From: Spartobacteria bacterium
GTDB lineage: Bacteria; Verrucomicrobiota; Verrucomicrobiia; Chthoniobacterales; UBA10450
DNA length: 64,000 bases
Reading direction: 5' to 3'
Assembly (NCBI GenBank): GCA_003134765.1
Contig: PLCM01000040.1
Span: 43,228-107,227, forward strand
The notes beneath the pieces were generated by a model. The model was not told where the DNA came from, did no database searches, and saw nothing but the letters and a program-made list of their open reading frames with translations. Made by a program: the position numbers and the translations under genes. Of the stretch, positions 42,964-50,784 are shown piece after piece. Positions within the stretch are counted from its first letter, which is position 1. Every line of letters begins with the position of its first letter.

Positions 42964-44043
42964 CTACACTCCGTGCGCTTCGGCCACGGCCGCGTAGGTA
43001 ATCTTGCCGTCCCGCACATTGATTCCGCCTGTCAGCGCCGGCTGCTTTTTGCAGGCGCCTTCAAGACCGAGGTCGGCGAGCAGTTCCACGTAACGCGCCG
43101 TCGCATTGCTAAGTGCCTGGGTGGAGGTGCGGGCATATGCGCCCGGCATGTTCGCCACACAATAGTGCGTTACCTCTTCCTCGACGTAAATCGGCTCTTC
43201 ATGGGTGGTGGCCCGAGAAGTTTCGGCGCAACCACCCTGGTCGATGGCAATGTCGACGAAGACGCTGCCCGGTTTCATTTTCCGCAGCATCTCTCGCGTA
43301 ATCAGCTTCGGCGCTTTGGCACCGGGGACAAGGACCGCGCCAATCAACAAGTCGGTCGTCGGCATCAGTTCGGTGAGATTCGCTTCGTTTGAGTAAAGCG
43401 TCTTCACGTTCGGCATCGTCAGATCCAGGAAACGCATTCGTTCGCCGTCGACTTCGAGGATGATGACGTCCGCTTTCAACCCCAGCGCCATCCGCGCCGC
43501 ATTCACGCCGGAAGTTCCGCCGCCGATCACCACCACGCGGCCGGGCAATACCCCGGGCACACCACCGAGCAGGACCCCGTTGCCGCCGTTGTGTTTGGCG
43601 AGGTAATACGCGCCCATCACCACCGACATGCGCCCCGCGATTTCGCTCATCGGCTCAAGCAGCGGCAGTTTGTTGCCCACCTGGATCGTCTCGTACGCGA
43701 CACCGGTGACGCCCGATTTCAGGAGCGCTTCCGTGAGGGGTTTGCTCGCCGCGAGGTGCAGGTATGTGAAAAGGATCTGCCCTTTGCGCAGCAGGCCATA
43801 CTCAGGCGGTAACGGCTCCTTGACCTTCACGATCATGTCCGCCTTGGCAAACACGTCCTCCGCCCGATCCACCATCTGCGCGCCGGCACCGATGTAATCC
43901 TCGTCGGAAAAACGCGAGCCGACCCCCGCGCTTTTTTGGACCAGAACGGTGTGCCCTTTGCGCGTCAACGTCGCGGCCGTTGACGGGATGAGCCCAACGC
44001 GATGCTCCTGCTGCTTAATCTCTTTCGGAACGCCGATAATCAT
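42964..44043 (-). CDS. ald: Alanine dehydrogenase
   Basis: Ald interconverts L-alanine and pyruvate plus ammonia with NAD. The 359-residue protein shows MIIGVPKEIKQQEHRVGL at the N-terminus, the catalytic Lys/His region (VKVKEPLPPEY and LFTYLHLAA), the NAD fold VVIGGGTSGVNAARMA, and the C-terminal CVANMPGAYARTSTQALSNAT. Length and motifs match the family closely. It could serve carbon or nitrogen use alongside glnA farther on. Confidence 0.96.
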   Translation of the reverse strand: MIIGVPKEIKQQEHRVGLIPSTAATLTRKGHTVLVQKSAGVGSRFSDEDYIGAGAQMVDRAEDVFAKADMIVKVKEPLPPEYGLLRKGQILFTYLHLAASKPLTEALLKSGVTGVAYETIQVGNKLPLLEPMSEIAGRMSVVMGAYYLAKHNGGNGVLLGGVPGVLPGRVVVIGGGTSGVNAARMALGLKADVIILEVDGERMRFLDLTMPNVKTLYSNEANLTELMPTTDLLIGAVLVPGAKAPKLITREMLRKMKPGSVFVDIAIDQGGCAETSRATTHEEPIYVEEEVTHYCVANMPGAYARTSTQALSNATARYVELLADLGLEGACKKQPALTGGINVRDGKITYAAVAEAHGV

Positions 44044-44052
44044 TTCGAAGAC

Positions 44053-44142
44053 AGTGACAAGTGATGAGTGACAAGTGACAAGTCAAAAATGGGACGCGCG
44101 CTCAAATTTTCTCGTCACTCGTCCCATGTCACTCGTCACTTT
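44053..44142. repeat. Imperfect palindrome, GTGACAAGTGA family
   Basis: AGTGACAAGTGATGAGTGAC with further GTGACAAGT copies is matched by CGTCACTCGTCCCATGTCAC and CTCGTCACT on the other side. It fills the gap between ald and yqgE. Confidence 0.75.
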
Positions 44143-44144
44143 CT

Positions 44145-44705
44145 TTAATTGAGCGACGGATCGTCCGGCGCGGCGGCGAGCATTTTGTACCAGGGGCCGA
44201 GGCCGCGCATGATCTCAAACCAAAGCTTGGGTAAACGAGCGGGCGCAAGGGCGGCACGCGTCGGCTTCTGCAAAATCCAGGCCTTCTGTTTCATCTCGGC
44301 CTCCAGCTGGCCGGCGCTCCAGCCCGCGTACCCGACGAACGCACGGATCGACGCGGGATCTTCGTCCACCAGGAGATGCGCTTCGTCCACACCGACGTTG
44401 TGATTCAACTTCAGGCCTTCGCCCTTTTGCCATTCGAAGGCTGCGAACATGAGCTGGTTTTTCCCGACCGGGCCGCCCAGAAAAACCGGAACGTCGCCCA
44501 AACCCTCCGGTGGTGCTTCGTTGACCAGATCGGCGACCTGCTTGTCCAGCGGGCGGTTCAGGATCACGCCGAGAGCACCATCTTCCGCGTCGTGGGCGGA
44601 GATGAACAAAACCGCGCGCCGAAAATTCGGATCGAGCATGTTTGGATGGGCCACCAGCAACGAGCCGGTCAGGCTCAGCGGCATTCCGTCCCCAAGATTG
44701 CGCAT
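44145..44705 (-). CDS. YqgE/AlgH family protein (DUF179)
   Basis: The 186-residue protein has the family signatures SLTGSLLVAHPNMLDPNFRRAV, GALGVILNRPL, VFLGGPVGKNQLMF and GYAGWSAGQLEAEM. The biochemical role of this family is unknown. It lies between ald and recF on the same strand and is bounded by repeats on both sides. Confidence 0.92.
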   Translation of the reverse strand: MRNLGDGMPLSLTGSLLVAHPNMLDPNFRRAVLFISAHDAEDGALGVILNRPLDKQVADLVNEAPPEGLGDVPVFLGGPVGKNQLMFAAFEWQKGEGLKLNHNVGVDEAHLLVDEDPASIRAFVGYAGWSAGQLEAEMKQKAWILQKPTRAALAPARLPKLWFEIMRGLGPWYKMLAAAPDDPSLN

Positions 44706-44751
44706 GAAAAAACTAGAAGCCGCGGGAAGCGCTAGCGCAACCTGTTTCAGG

Positions 44752-44890
44752 TAGGGACGCCTTTCCGAGGCGTCCGACTTGATCGAGACGAGAAAACAAC
44801 TGAGGAATAGTCGGACGTTTCAGGTAGGGACGGCGCGCTGCGCCGTTCGCCTCGGGTGCCACATATCTTGCAGCGCGGCGTCCCTACCTC
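44752..44890. repeat. Compound repeat, GGTAGGGACG family
   Basis: Two left arms (AGGTAGGGACGCC near 44752 and AGGTAGGGACGGC near 44823) and a closing GCGCGGCGTCCCTACC surround about 60 unique bases. The right end supplies the TAG stop of recF. Confidence 0.8.
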
Positions 44891-45933
44891 GCGATTAGCT
44901 GCCGATCTCGCAGTTCCAACACCGGGCCGTCCGCATCATCGTCCCGCCATTGCATCGTGGTCGCGGTCACAAGTTTCTGCGCGTCCGTCGGCAGATGGGC
45001 GAGAAGAGCGTTGCGCCGGACCGGATCCAGCTCGCCGAAAATATCGTCAAGCAAGAGCAGCGGCGGTGTGGCCTCCTCCAGTGCGAAAATTCGCGCCTGC
45101 GCCATCTTGAGCGCGAGCGCGACGGTTCGCTGCTGGCCTTCGGAGGCGTACGGCTGCGCGCTTTTCCCTTCGACGGCTAGTTCGATGTCGTCGCGGTGCG
45201 GTCCCACAATTGTCTGGCGAAGCCGTAACTCTTTCGCCTGAGAGTTTGCGAGATCGGAGGCAAAACTCTCCCCATTTCCGGGCGCGAAGCGGACCCGCAA
45301 AGTTTCGGCCGTGCCACTCACCTGGCGGTGCGCATCTGCCGCCAGCGGCGCCAATCGTTCCACCAGCCGCGCCCGCATCACGCCCAACTTTGTGCCTTGC
45401 TCGATCAGCGGCGAATCGTAGGCCGCGATTTCGCGTGGACGCGGATGCGCCGATTTCAAGAGCGCATTTCTCGACCGGAGCGCCCGCTCATACGCGCGAA
45501 GAGTTGGCCGGTAAAGTGGATCGATCTGCGTCGCCAGAAAATCCAGGTAACGGCGCCGCGCGTCGGATCCGCCTCGGACCAATTCGATATCGGTGTTGGC
45601 AAAAGAGACGACGCGACCGAGGCGCAGATATTCGCCGAACGTCCGTTGCTCGACTTCATCGATGGAAACTTTTCGCCGGAGAGCGCTGTAGCGAAACTCG
45701 AGCCGATGATTCTCGACTCGACCCGCGACGCCGAACGCCTTTTCGCCAAATCGCACCACCGGCGCGAGCGTGGAGCTGCGTTGCGATTGCAACCGCAGAA
45801 GAACACAGGCCGCTTCGAGGATCGACGTTTTCCCCTGCCCGTTTCGTCCGAGGAAAAAGTTGAAGCCGGGAGCGAACTCGACCCGGAGCGATTCGAAGCA
45901 GCGAAAATCTCGAAGCTGAAGTTCGGTCAGCAT
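44884..45933 (-). CDS. recF: DNA replication and repair protein RecF
   Basis: RecF is an SMC-like ATPase that loads RecA at gaps with RecO and RecR. Walker A is GRNGQGKTS (residues 29-37), the signature segment is ASEGQQRTVALALKMA, and Walker B is LLLLDDIFGELD. The 349-residue length is normal. The stop TAG (ending IAR) belongs to the GGTAGGGACGCC repeat that follows. dnaA, dnaN and gyrB, its usual partners, are not adjacent. Confidence 0.95.
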   Translation of the reverse strand: MLTELQLRDFRCFESLRVEFAPGFNFFLGRNGQGKTSILEAACVLLRLQSQRSSTLAPVVRFGEKAFGVAGRVENHRLEFRYSALRRKVSIDEVEQRTFGEYLRLGRVVSFANTDIELVRGGSDARRRYLDFLATQIDPLYRPTLRAYERALRSRNALLKSAHPRPREIAAYDSPLIEQGTKLGVMRARLVERLAPLAADAHRQVSGTAETLRVRFAPGNGESFASDLANSQAKELRLRQTIVGPHRDDIELAVEGKSAQPYASEGQQRTVALALKMAQARIFALEEATPPLLLLDDIFGELDPVRRNALLAHLPTDAQKLVTATTMQWRDDDADGPVLELRDRQLIAR

Positions 45934-45956
45934 GGCTGTTACTTACCACGAAATTG

Positions 45957-46038
45957 GTAGGGACGGCGCGCTGCGCCGTCCGATGATTTCGCACCGCCTT
46001 CGTACCCATCCTTCGCGGACGCCGCAACACGGCGTCCC
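45957..46038. repeat. Palindromic repeat, GGTAGGGACG family
   Basis: GGTAGGGACGGCGCGCTGCG pairs with CGCAACACGGCGTCCCTACC. It lies between the recF start and the stop of the transglutaminase-like gene. Confidence 0.88.
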
Positions 46039-46042
46039 TACC

Positions 46043-46894
46043 CTACAAATTGATCAACTCGAGTTTGCTCGTCATCTGCCCGGGAATTCGCTTTTCGTGA
46101 TAAAAGGCTCCGCTGATCGGAGTGATGTCAGCCGGGGTCAGTCCCACGGCCGCTCCGATGAAATTATGATTGCAGAAAACTCCATTGGTCGCATCGAGAC
46201 CGATCCAGCCGGCGCCGGGAAGAAAAACCTCCGTCCAGGCGTGGAGCGACCCCTCGGCGCGCTTGGTTTCGGAATCACTTTCCCGGAGATAACCACTCGT
46301 TAGGCGCGCCGCCAGTCCCATCTGGCGCAGCATTTCGGCGAGCAATACCGCCACGTCTCGACAGGCGCCCCGTCCCCGCCGGAGGGTCTCCGCCGGCGTG
46401 CGCGCCTCCCCTTCCTCGCGCCGCTCGTATCCGATGCATTCGTGCAGTCGTTTGTTCAGGTCGGTCAACGTCTCGACGGTGCCGCGGCGGTCTTTTGCGT
46501 TCGGCGCTTCCCACGCGGGCAGGACCAGTTGCTCTTTCACCTGCCTTTCCCGATAGACCGCCAGTAAGGCGTGCGTCCGCGCGTCGTAGGCAAACGGGAG
46601 TTCCACGGCGTCGTGTTCGAGAATGAAATGGAACGGATCCTTTTCGTCGAGGTCGAGATTGATCGCGAGCCGGAACGTCATCTCCTTCGCGCGCCCTGGA
46701 AAATAGCAGGAGGCAACGGTGTTTTCGAAAACGTCGCGCGAATAGCGAATGGTCGCTTTCGGCGCCGCATTGAAGTCGAGCCGGCGCACGCGGCTGAAGC
46801 GATCACTCCGCGGAAAAAGGCGAACGTCGTGGGGCGAAAAACCGACCGGCTCCTCGTAGCGATAGGTCGTTTGGTAGCGCAACCCCAGTTTCAT
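46043..46894 (-). CDS. Transglutaminase-like cysteine protease/ligase fold protein
   Basis: The 283-residue protein has an N-terminal beta domain (Bact_transglu_N type, LRYQTTYRYEEPVGFSPHDVRLFPR) and a transglutaminase core. The catalytic triad is visible: Cys in RGACRDVAVLLAEML, His in SLHAWTEVFL and Asp in GLDATNG. No signal peptide is present, so the protein is probably cytoplasmic. Substrates are unknown for this family. Its TAG stop abuts the repeat (AATTTGTAGGG). Confidence 0.88.
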   Translation of the reverse strand: MKLGLRYQTTYRYEEPVGFSPHDVRLFPRSDRFSRVRRLDFNAAPKATIRYSRDVFENTVASCYFPGRAKEMTFRLAINLDLDEKDPFHFILEHDAVELPFAYDARTHALLAVYRERQVKEQLVLPAWEAPNAKDRRGTVETLTDLNKRLHECIGYERREEGEARTPAETLRRGRGACRDVAVLLAEMLRQMGLAARLTSGYLRESDSETKRAEGSLHAWTEVFLPGAGWIGLDATNGVFCNHNFIGAAVGLTPADITPISGAFYHEKRIPGQMTSKLELINL

Positions 46895-46949
46895 GAAACA
46901 ACTTATTGCATGCTGGCCCGGTATTCGCTTAAGATCATTAAGAAATCTG

Positions 46950-46977
46950 TTGCACCCGCGCAGAAGCTCGGTTTAAT
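46950..46977 (+). promoter_or_regulatory. Candidate -35/-10 promoter before a short leader
   Basis: TTGCAC (46950-46955) and TTTAAT (46972-46977) are spaced by 16 bases. Both are weak matches. If used, the transcript would begin just before the hairpin at 47013. Confidence 0.25.
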
Positions 46978-47012
46978 ACGTCGACAGATTCAAAAATGTT
47001 CTGGGGGGAACA

Positions 47013-47055
47013 GCCGCCCTTCACGTCCATCGGACGTGGGGGGCGGTACTTTTTT
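47013..47055 (+). terminator. Strong hairpin with U-run in front of the DUF4230 gene (attenuator-like)
   Basis: GCCGCCC...ACGTCC-ATC-GGACGT...GGGCGG forms a long GC-rich stem. It is followed by TTTTTT at 47050-47055 and then by the GTG start at 47070. No plus-strand gene lies upstream to be terminated, because 46043-46894 is on the minus strand. It therefore looks like a leader attenuator or the end of a small RNA. Confidence 0.65.
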
Positions 47056-47069
47056 GGGGACATGAGGTC

Positions 47070-47756
47070 GTGAATTCACAGACACCCGGAACGCGGCGGA
47101 AGTTTTCCTGGCCACTCGCCTTCATTTTCATGGCGCTCATCGTCGCGGCCGTTGGGACGTTTGTTTTTTTGCGACTGGAAACGTGGCCCGCCCGCACGGC
47201 TCAGCAGAGCACAGCCGAGTTGGAACGGGTAGGTCGCGATGTTCGCGATGCGTTGGTGGAAATGGCGCAGCTCCAGCCGCGGGTCACGGTCAACAACCGG
47301 ATTTATCTCGAGCGAACAACCGCGACGGCGGAGCTCGCAATTCTTTCGCGCCAGGTCGAAGTCGAACACGAATTGCTCCACACCTGGGCGGGAAGTACCA
47401 AGCGGGTGAAATTTCACGCCACCTTCACGGCCAAGGCCGGGTTTGATTTGCAACACGACGTGGCGGTCGATCTGCGGCCGGATGAGATCGCCATCAGTTT
47501 GCCGCACGCAACGATTCTCGGGGTCGAACAAAAGCAAGTCGACGTCCTCGCATTCGAAAATGGTTTTTGGAATCACATCTCCGCCGCCGACCTCGAGAGC
47601 CAGCTCGCCACCCTGCCTGAACTGGCGCGACAGAAGGCGGCGGAAAGCGGAATTTTGGCCGAGGCAGAAACCACCCTCCAAACGCAGCTCAACGAGCGCG
47701 TTCACGCGGAACGCCCGGTACACCTCAATTTTCAGACGGCGGCCACGAAGGAATAG
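47070..47756 (+). CDS. DUF4230-like membrane-anchored protein
   Basis: The 228-residue protein has one N-terminal membrane helix (about residues 13-35, WPLAFIFMALIVAAVGTFVFL). A periplasmic alpha/beta region follows with AELAILSRQVEVEHELLHTW and FTAKAGFDLQHDVAVDL, which resembles DUF4230 proteins. The function is unknown. It starts at a GTG preceded by GAGG and the attenuator-like hairpin. The stop TAG is joined to the following GTGGATCG repeat. Confidence 0.7.
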   Translation: MNSQTPGTRRKFSWPLAFIFMALIVAAVGTFVFLRLETWPARTAQQSTAELERVGRDVRDALVEMAQLQPRVTVNNRIYLERTTATAELAILSRQVEVEHELLHTWAGSTKRVKFHATFTAKAGFDLQHDVAVDLRPDEIAISLPHATILGVEQKQVDVLAFENGFWNHISAADLESQLATLPELARQKAAESGILAEAETTLQTQLNERVHAERPVHLNFQTAATKE

Positions 47757-47842
47757 TGGATCGCGCGCTCCGTCGCGCGATGTTTAACCTTTCCGGCCTT
47801 GCCGGCATTTCCTTGGCATCGAGCGGCGGAGCGCTCGATCCA
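47757..47842. repeat. Palindromic repeat, GTGGATCG family
   Basis: TGGATCGCGCGCTCCG pairs with CGGAGCGCTCGATCCA. The centre contains small CCGGCCTTGCCGG stems. The second copy is at 61304-61393. Confidence 0.88.
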
Positions 47843-47884
47843 CCTTTCCGGCTCGCGGTTTTCCAGCTAAAGCATGGCAACCTA

Positions 47885-50653
47885 ATGCGCCTGAAACGCT
47901 CTCTGATCCTCACTGCGGCAGGACTAGTCGTCGCGGCTGTCCTGGTCGTTTGCCTGGCGCCTGTCATTGTCGCGAGCGGTTTGCGCTTCTGGGCGTATCG
48001 GGTCGCGCGCCGGGAAGGGCTCCGAGTCGAGATCGGACAAATCGAAGCCCCGTTTCTGCGACCTGTGACTGTGCGGAATTTACGGGTGGTCAGCGGACCC
48101 GGCGCGCTCTTCCAGATTGATTGCGCAGTAGCGCGGGTCGAACTCGAACTCAGCCTCGCGGGCATTTTCGCCGAATCGAGGCGCCCGCTCCGGAAGCTCA
48201 GTGTGGAAGGCGTGACGCTCGATGTTCGGCGAAATTCTCAGGCGCCGGAGAGGGCCCGGCCAACCGGATGGTCTGTCGTCGAGAATCTGCTCTCGGACAA
48301 TTTCAAGTTCTCAGCCGTAAACCTTCACGTCGAAAACGGCGGCACTACCGTCGAGATGCGCGATGGAACTCTGACCGGTTCAGAGCTCGAAGCCGGGATC
48401 TTCACCGCGCGCGAAATGACCATCGCGTCCCCCTGGTTTCAGAAAACGCTCTCCAATTTGCGGGGCGCGACTTCGTGGCAGGAGAGCCGGCTGACGCTCG
48501 GCGCCCTGAGTTTGATTCGCGGACTCGACCTCGACACGATCACAGTCGATCTCTCGCAAATTGGCCAAAGCCGGATCGGGATGGAGGTAAACCTCGACGC
48601 GTTCGCAGGGAAAATTCGCGCCCGGGTTTCGAGCGACGACCGCGGCGACAAACGAACCTGGGACGTGGCCGGTAACGCCTCGGGAATTTCGCTCGCGCAA
48701 ATGTCGGACGCGCTGGAATGGACAAGCCGGGCCAGCGGCTCGCTCCACACCAGTAAATTTACCTTCCGCGGCGAAATGAACGATTTGCGGAATGCCACCG
48801 CAGCGCTCTGGGCCGAAGTGAGCGGATTAACCTGGCGCGACCGCACCGCCGACACGGTGATGATCGGCGCGTCGCTTTATAATCGCGCGGTCCAAATTGA
48901 GCAGCTTTATATCAAGCAGCACAACAACCAGCTCACCTTGAGCGGTGAATTCGGCTGGCCGGAGAATTCGTCAGACGGAATCAAGCCGGCTTTCCGCGGC
49001 GACCTGACGGCGTCGATCAACGACCTGGGCGATTTCGCCCGGCTCTTTGGCTGGAGTCCCACGGATTTCGCCGGAAAGCTCGCCGCCAATGGAAGCGTGA
49101 GCGCGCTCGAGGGAAAAGTTGCCGGCCAGCTTTCGGTTTCGGGAAATTCGCTCGTCCTGTTCCGGTCGCCGATCGAATCTCTTGAAGCGAAACTTGGCCT
49201 GGAAGAATCACGACTCAAGATCTCCCAACTGGAGGTGCGTCAAAAAGACGATTTCTTTCGAGGCGAAGGTGACTTCGCCATCAACGGGGACCACTCGTTC
49301 AACGCGAAGTTTCAAACCTCCGTGGCGGAGATTGCGAACTACCGCGGCTTCATTCCGGAGGAGTTCCTTCCTTTTCCCCTCGAAGGATCCGTCGCGGCGG
49401 AATGGAAGGGCCGTGGCGCCAACGGAAGCGGTTCCGGAACGTTTCATACCCGCGGCCGAGATCTTCGTTTCAAGGACGCCGCCCTCATTCCATTCGAAGC
49501 CGAACTGGAAGCTGATTATTCGCCCGGGAATATCTTCTTTCGTCAATTCCATCTTTGGAACCCATGCGCGGACCTGAGCGCGTTCATCACCGTCGCCTCG
49601 GGTTATGTCCAGCTTCAAACCCTGCTTTTTAATCTGAACGGTCGTCCTCGCCTGCAGGGCGATGTTTACCTGCCGCTGTCACTGGAAAAAATCCGTCGGA
49701 ATTCAGGGTGGCTGGCGGCGTTTGCCGCCGATCCATTTTTTGATGTCGATCTTGCCCTCGATGCAACCGACCTGGGCGAACTCTCCGCCGCCCTTCGTCC
49801 GAAACCAAACATGTCCGGCCAGGTGAACGGCCGATTCGAGCTTTCCGGAACGCCCGCTTCGCTCCAGGGAAACTCAGAATTTCACCTGCGAGATTTTGTC
49901 CTGGAGGGCGCGCCGGCGTTGAGCGTCGAAATCGAGGCAGGCCTCGGTTTGGGCATGGCAAATTTCAAGGCCAACGCCGCCGCGCGCGGTTCGAACCCGG
50001 TAAGAATCGAAGGCGTGTTGCCGATGCAGCTCGGAAAACTCGAGATGGGATACGGTCTGAAAACGGAGGGACCGCTCTCGATCACCGCGAATTTCCCCGC
50101 AATTTTCCTCGCGAAGCTGCCCGGCTATCTTTCGCCAGGCGTCTTTACTCGCGGGATTCTGAGCGGCAACCTGACGATTTCCGATTCGCTCCAGCATCCG
50201 CTGATCACCGGCGATGCAAGTCTCATCGATGGCCAGCTCCTTCGCGGCACGACCTTTTCAACCGGCCTTAGTTTCAAAGGCCGGAACGCCATCATCGATT
50301 TCGTCCGCCTGAAAGAAAGTGGCGCCGACGTCTCGGCGCGCGGCGGAATAGATTTCCGCGATCTGGGAGCAATCGAGATAAAACTGGCGCCTACCGCAGG
50401 GCTGGTCGGGTCCGGCACTCTCGATCCCGGAGAATGCATAGGCGGCCTCGAGTTTTCCGGCGTTGCCTTAAGAGCCCAACCATCCCGGCCCATCCACGAA
50501 ATCGATTTAACCGGCAGCCTCTCCGCTAGAACAGCCACGATTTCGTTTCCCAGTCCCGACGTTTTGGATTCTTCCGAGTCGTTTTCGTTCTGCTTTGGCG
50601 AGCCAGGCGGAAAAACGCTGACAATCCAAATCGCGCCCCTCTTAATTCCGTAA
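47885..50653 (+). CDS. Large AsmA/TamB-like periplasmic-spanning protein
   Basis: The 922-residue protein starts at ATG 47885 (MRLKRSLILTAAGLVVAAVL), giving one N-terminal membrane anchor. The rest is beta-rich repetitive sequence like AsmA/DUF3971/TamB proteins, for example LRVEIGQIEAPFLRPVTVRNLRV near the start, VNGRFELSGTPASLQGN, and SGNLTISDSLQHPLITGDASLIDGQL near the C-terminus. The frame stays open back through the repeat to 47756, but those residues look repeat-derived. This is the second such protein in the window, and here no Omp85 partner is adjacent. Confidence 0.78.
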   Translation: MRLKRSLILTAAGLVVAAVLVVCLAPVIVASGLRFWAYRVARREGLRVEIGQIEAPFLRPVTVRNLRVVSGPGALFQIDCAVARVELELSLAGIFAESRRPLRKLSVEGVTLDVRRNSQAPERARPTGWSVVENLLSDNFKFSAVNLHVENGGTTVEMRDGTLTGSELEAGIFTAREMTIASPWFQKTLSNLRGATSWQESRLTLGALSLIRGLDLDTITVDLSQIGQSRIGMEVNLDAFAGKIRARVSSDDRGDKRTWDVAGNASGISLAQMSDALEWTSRASGSLHTSKFTFRGEMNDLRNATAALWAEVSGLTWRDRTADTVMIGASLYNRAVQIEQLYIKQHNNQLTLSGEFGWPENSSDGIKPAFRGDLTASINDLGDFARLFGWSPTDFAGKLAANGSVSALEGKVAGQLSVSGNSLVLFRSPIESLEAKLGLEESRLKISQLEVRQKDDFFRGEGDFAINGDHSFNAKFQTSVAEIANYRGFIPEEFLPFPLEGSVAAEWKGRGANGSGSGTFHTRGRDLRFKDAALIPFEAELEADYSPGNIFFRQFHLWNPCADLSAFITVASGYVQLQTLLFNLNGRPRLQGDVYLPLSLEKIRRNSGWLAAFAADPFFDVDLALDATDLGELSAALRPKPNMSGQVNGRFELSGTPASLQGNSEFHLRDFVLEGAPALSVEIEAGLGLGMANFKANAAARGSNPVRIEGVLPMQLGKLEMGYGLKTEGPLSITANFPAIFLAKLPGYLSPGVFTRGILSGNLTISDSLQHPLITGDASLIDGQLLRGTTFSTGLSFKGRNAIIDFVRLKESGADVSARGGIDFRDLGAIEIKLAPTAGLVGSGTLDPGECIGGLEFSGVALRAQPSRPIHEIDLTGSLSARTATISFPSPDVLDSSESFSFCFGEPGGKTLTIQIAPLLIP

Positions 50654-50663
50654 TCCCTTTTCT

Positions 50664-50778
50664 GTCATCCCGAGCGCAGTCGAGGGATCCCGTAGAGCTA
50701 CTAGCAATAGCGCCGCAGTAATCCCTGGAGTTACCTGCACATCCCGCCACGGGATCCTTCGACTGCGCTCGGGATGAC
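50664..50778. repeat. Palindromic repeat, GTCATCCCGAGC family
   Basis: GTCATCCCGAGCGCAGTCGA pairs with TCGACTGCGCTCGGGATGAC perfectly over 20 bases, with GGGATCCCG/CGGGATCC inside. It lies between convergent genes. Confidence 0.93.
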
Positions 50779-50784
50779 GAGGAA

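Noticed and set aside
46895..47012. 6S or SRP RNA gene in the leader region
   Set aside because: No conserved SRP tetraloop core or 6S-like central bubble could be recognised. Only the terminal hairpin is convincing.
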